Source: Plasmopara viticola (Eukaryota > Oomycota > Peronosporomycetes > Peronosporales > Peronosporaceae). From it: 64,000 nt of DNA. The position numbers and the translations under genes were made by a program. Of this stretch, positions 63,130 to 64,000 are shown in pieces. The DNA is taken from NCBI GenBank assembly GCA_001695595.3, contig MBPM02000002.1, positions 868,001 through 932,000 of the forward strand. The letters run 5' to 3'. The notes below the pieces were generated by a model. The model worked only from the letters and a program-made list of their open reading frames with translations. It did no database searches and was not told the origin of the DNA. The number at the start of each line of letters is the position of its first letter. Position 1 is the stretch's first letter.

Positions 63130-63650
63130 ACTTTAATGACGCCACCTTTCAATTTCGCTATGTGATATGTAATTTTTATGTACGTTTTGCTTATATGAAA
63201 GTACTTAACGTTAATTTGTATTACATACATTAAATTAAGGGAGCCGCTAATCAGCCCCCTTATTTGTCAACCAGCCCCCCATTTTTACTTACAGAGATAA
63301 GACCTATTGACCCATTTACAAAGATCCTTGATTTCACACTGTCATATTCATAAGTGTGCATTCAAAAGCTGTGTGACATACTAATGTGGTAAGTTTTAAA
63401 TGAGCATGGCGCTCTTTGTACGCCACTAGCGTTGCATGTCGAAGTATCGTGCACTTCAGAACAAGAACTTAAAGGAACATTGTGTGGTTACCTACCTATG
63501 AATCGGTATGGAGGTGGAGCAACCGTGCCTACCCAAAACAAATTTTGCTAGTATGATGCGCTAGACAAGAATGAAAGATGGCGAAATATTTCGGTAGAAA
63601 AGTCCAGCGCGCGAAGACTTTGACACTTTTGCCGCCGATGTACCATGTAG
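63130..63650. other. intergenic, no gene seen
   Basis: AT-rich downstream of Gemin2. A pyrimidine-rich pair of phrases (atcagcccccttatttgtcaa, here given only by its 63250 start, and ccagccccccattttta at about 63271) is a loose local repeat. Nothing coding. Confidence 0.5.
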
Positions 63651-63654
63651 TACA

Positions 63655-63990
63655 TCGCATATAAGAGCAACGAGAGTACCCCTATACATTGTTAAAGACA
63701 GCGATCATATACCATGTAGTACATGATCGCTGTCTTTAACAGTGTCTAGGGGTACTCTCGTTGCTACGTGGTAGCGATCAGTCTCTAAGGTAATACCTAA
63801 TGGATTATTTGAACCTACTTCATGTAAAAAAACTAAATGTATTAGTACAGCTCGTACAATTACAAACGGAAAGGTGAAATGTAAACTAAAAAAACGATTT
63901 AACGTTGGATGGTACATGATCGCTTCCATGTAGTACATCATCGTTGTCTTTGACAGTGTCTAGGGGTACTCTCATTGCTCTTATATGCGA
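63655..63990. repeat. small element with long terminal inverted repeats and an inner copy
   Basis: Arm A (63655-63708) and arm C (63937-63990) are inverted copies of about 54 bp with roughly six mismatches. Copy B (63723-63765) lies head-to-head with A around a short palindromic spacer, taccatgtagtac, so A and B alone form a 43-bp-stem hairpin. The phrase ccatgtagtacat occurs at the outer end of A, between A and B, and just before C. No coding frame. It looks like a MITE-type element or a fold-back repeat. Confidence 0.75.
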
Positions 63991-64000
63991 AGAAAGAGCG

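Overview
The window looks like nuclear DNA of an oomycete, probably of the Phytophthora/downy-mildew lineage. The reasons are compact protein genes with short GT-AG introns (54-88 nt in the models below), a TCATT...CACTTTT start-site-like element in front of a DEAH helicase, typical eukaryotic housekeeping genes, and islands of genes between long, decayed, repeat-rich stretches. No database search could be run, so the lineage is an inference.

Layout. 1-400: end of a 100-bp tandem satellite. 700-790: tRNA-like SINE head. 2.5-5.6 kb: a PIG-X-like GPI-anchor gene and an unrecognised 345-aa protein. 6.65-9.4 kb: one copy of a decayed coding repeat (family X). 10.6-14.4 kb: gene island with a CCCH/methyltransferase protein (+), a beta-propeller-like protein (-) and a RasGAP-domain protein (-). 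16.9-23.1 kb and 42.1-48.3 kb: the two arms of a 6-kb INVERTED segmental duplication. Each arm carries a C2H2 zinc-finger gene, a DHX8/Prp22 helicase gene and a 3-ketodihydrosphingosine reductase (KDSR) gene. The helicase is dead on the left and intact on the right, the zinc-finger gene is intact on the left and dead on the right, and KDSR is open in both. The 19 kb between the arms, and 48.3-56.3 kb, are transposon and repeat debris: a LINE endonuclease remnant, a Copia gag remnant, and second copies of families X, Y and Z.

56.33-56.92 kb: a striking mosaic of mitochondrial fragments inserted in nuclear DNA. Pieces of cox3, large-subunit rRNA, nad1, nad5, atp1, small-subunit rRNA and cox2 are packed into about 600 bp in mixed orientations. 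57.1-63.1 kb: dense housekeeping island with CCT8 (chaperonin theta), a DDX31/Dbp7-like ribosome-biogenesis helicase, an unrecognised 227-aa protein with a basic tail, and Gemin2 (SMN complex). These form two divergent pairs. 63.65-63.99 kb: a small element with about 54-bp terminal inverted repeats and an internal copy.

Functional themes are RNA processing (DHX8, Gemin2, DDX31 and possibly the CCCH methyltransferase), ER lipid and GPI metabolism (KDSR, PIG-X), folding (CCT8) and Ras signalling (RasGAP). No obviously new enzymatic system was found. The most unusual structures are the multi-gene mitochondrial mosaic and the inverted duplication with reciprocal gene loss.
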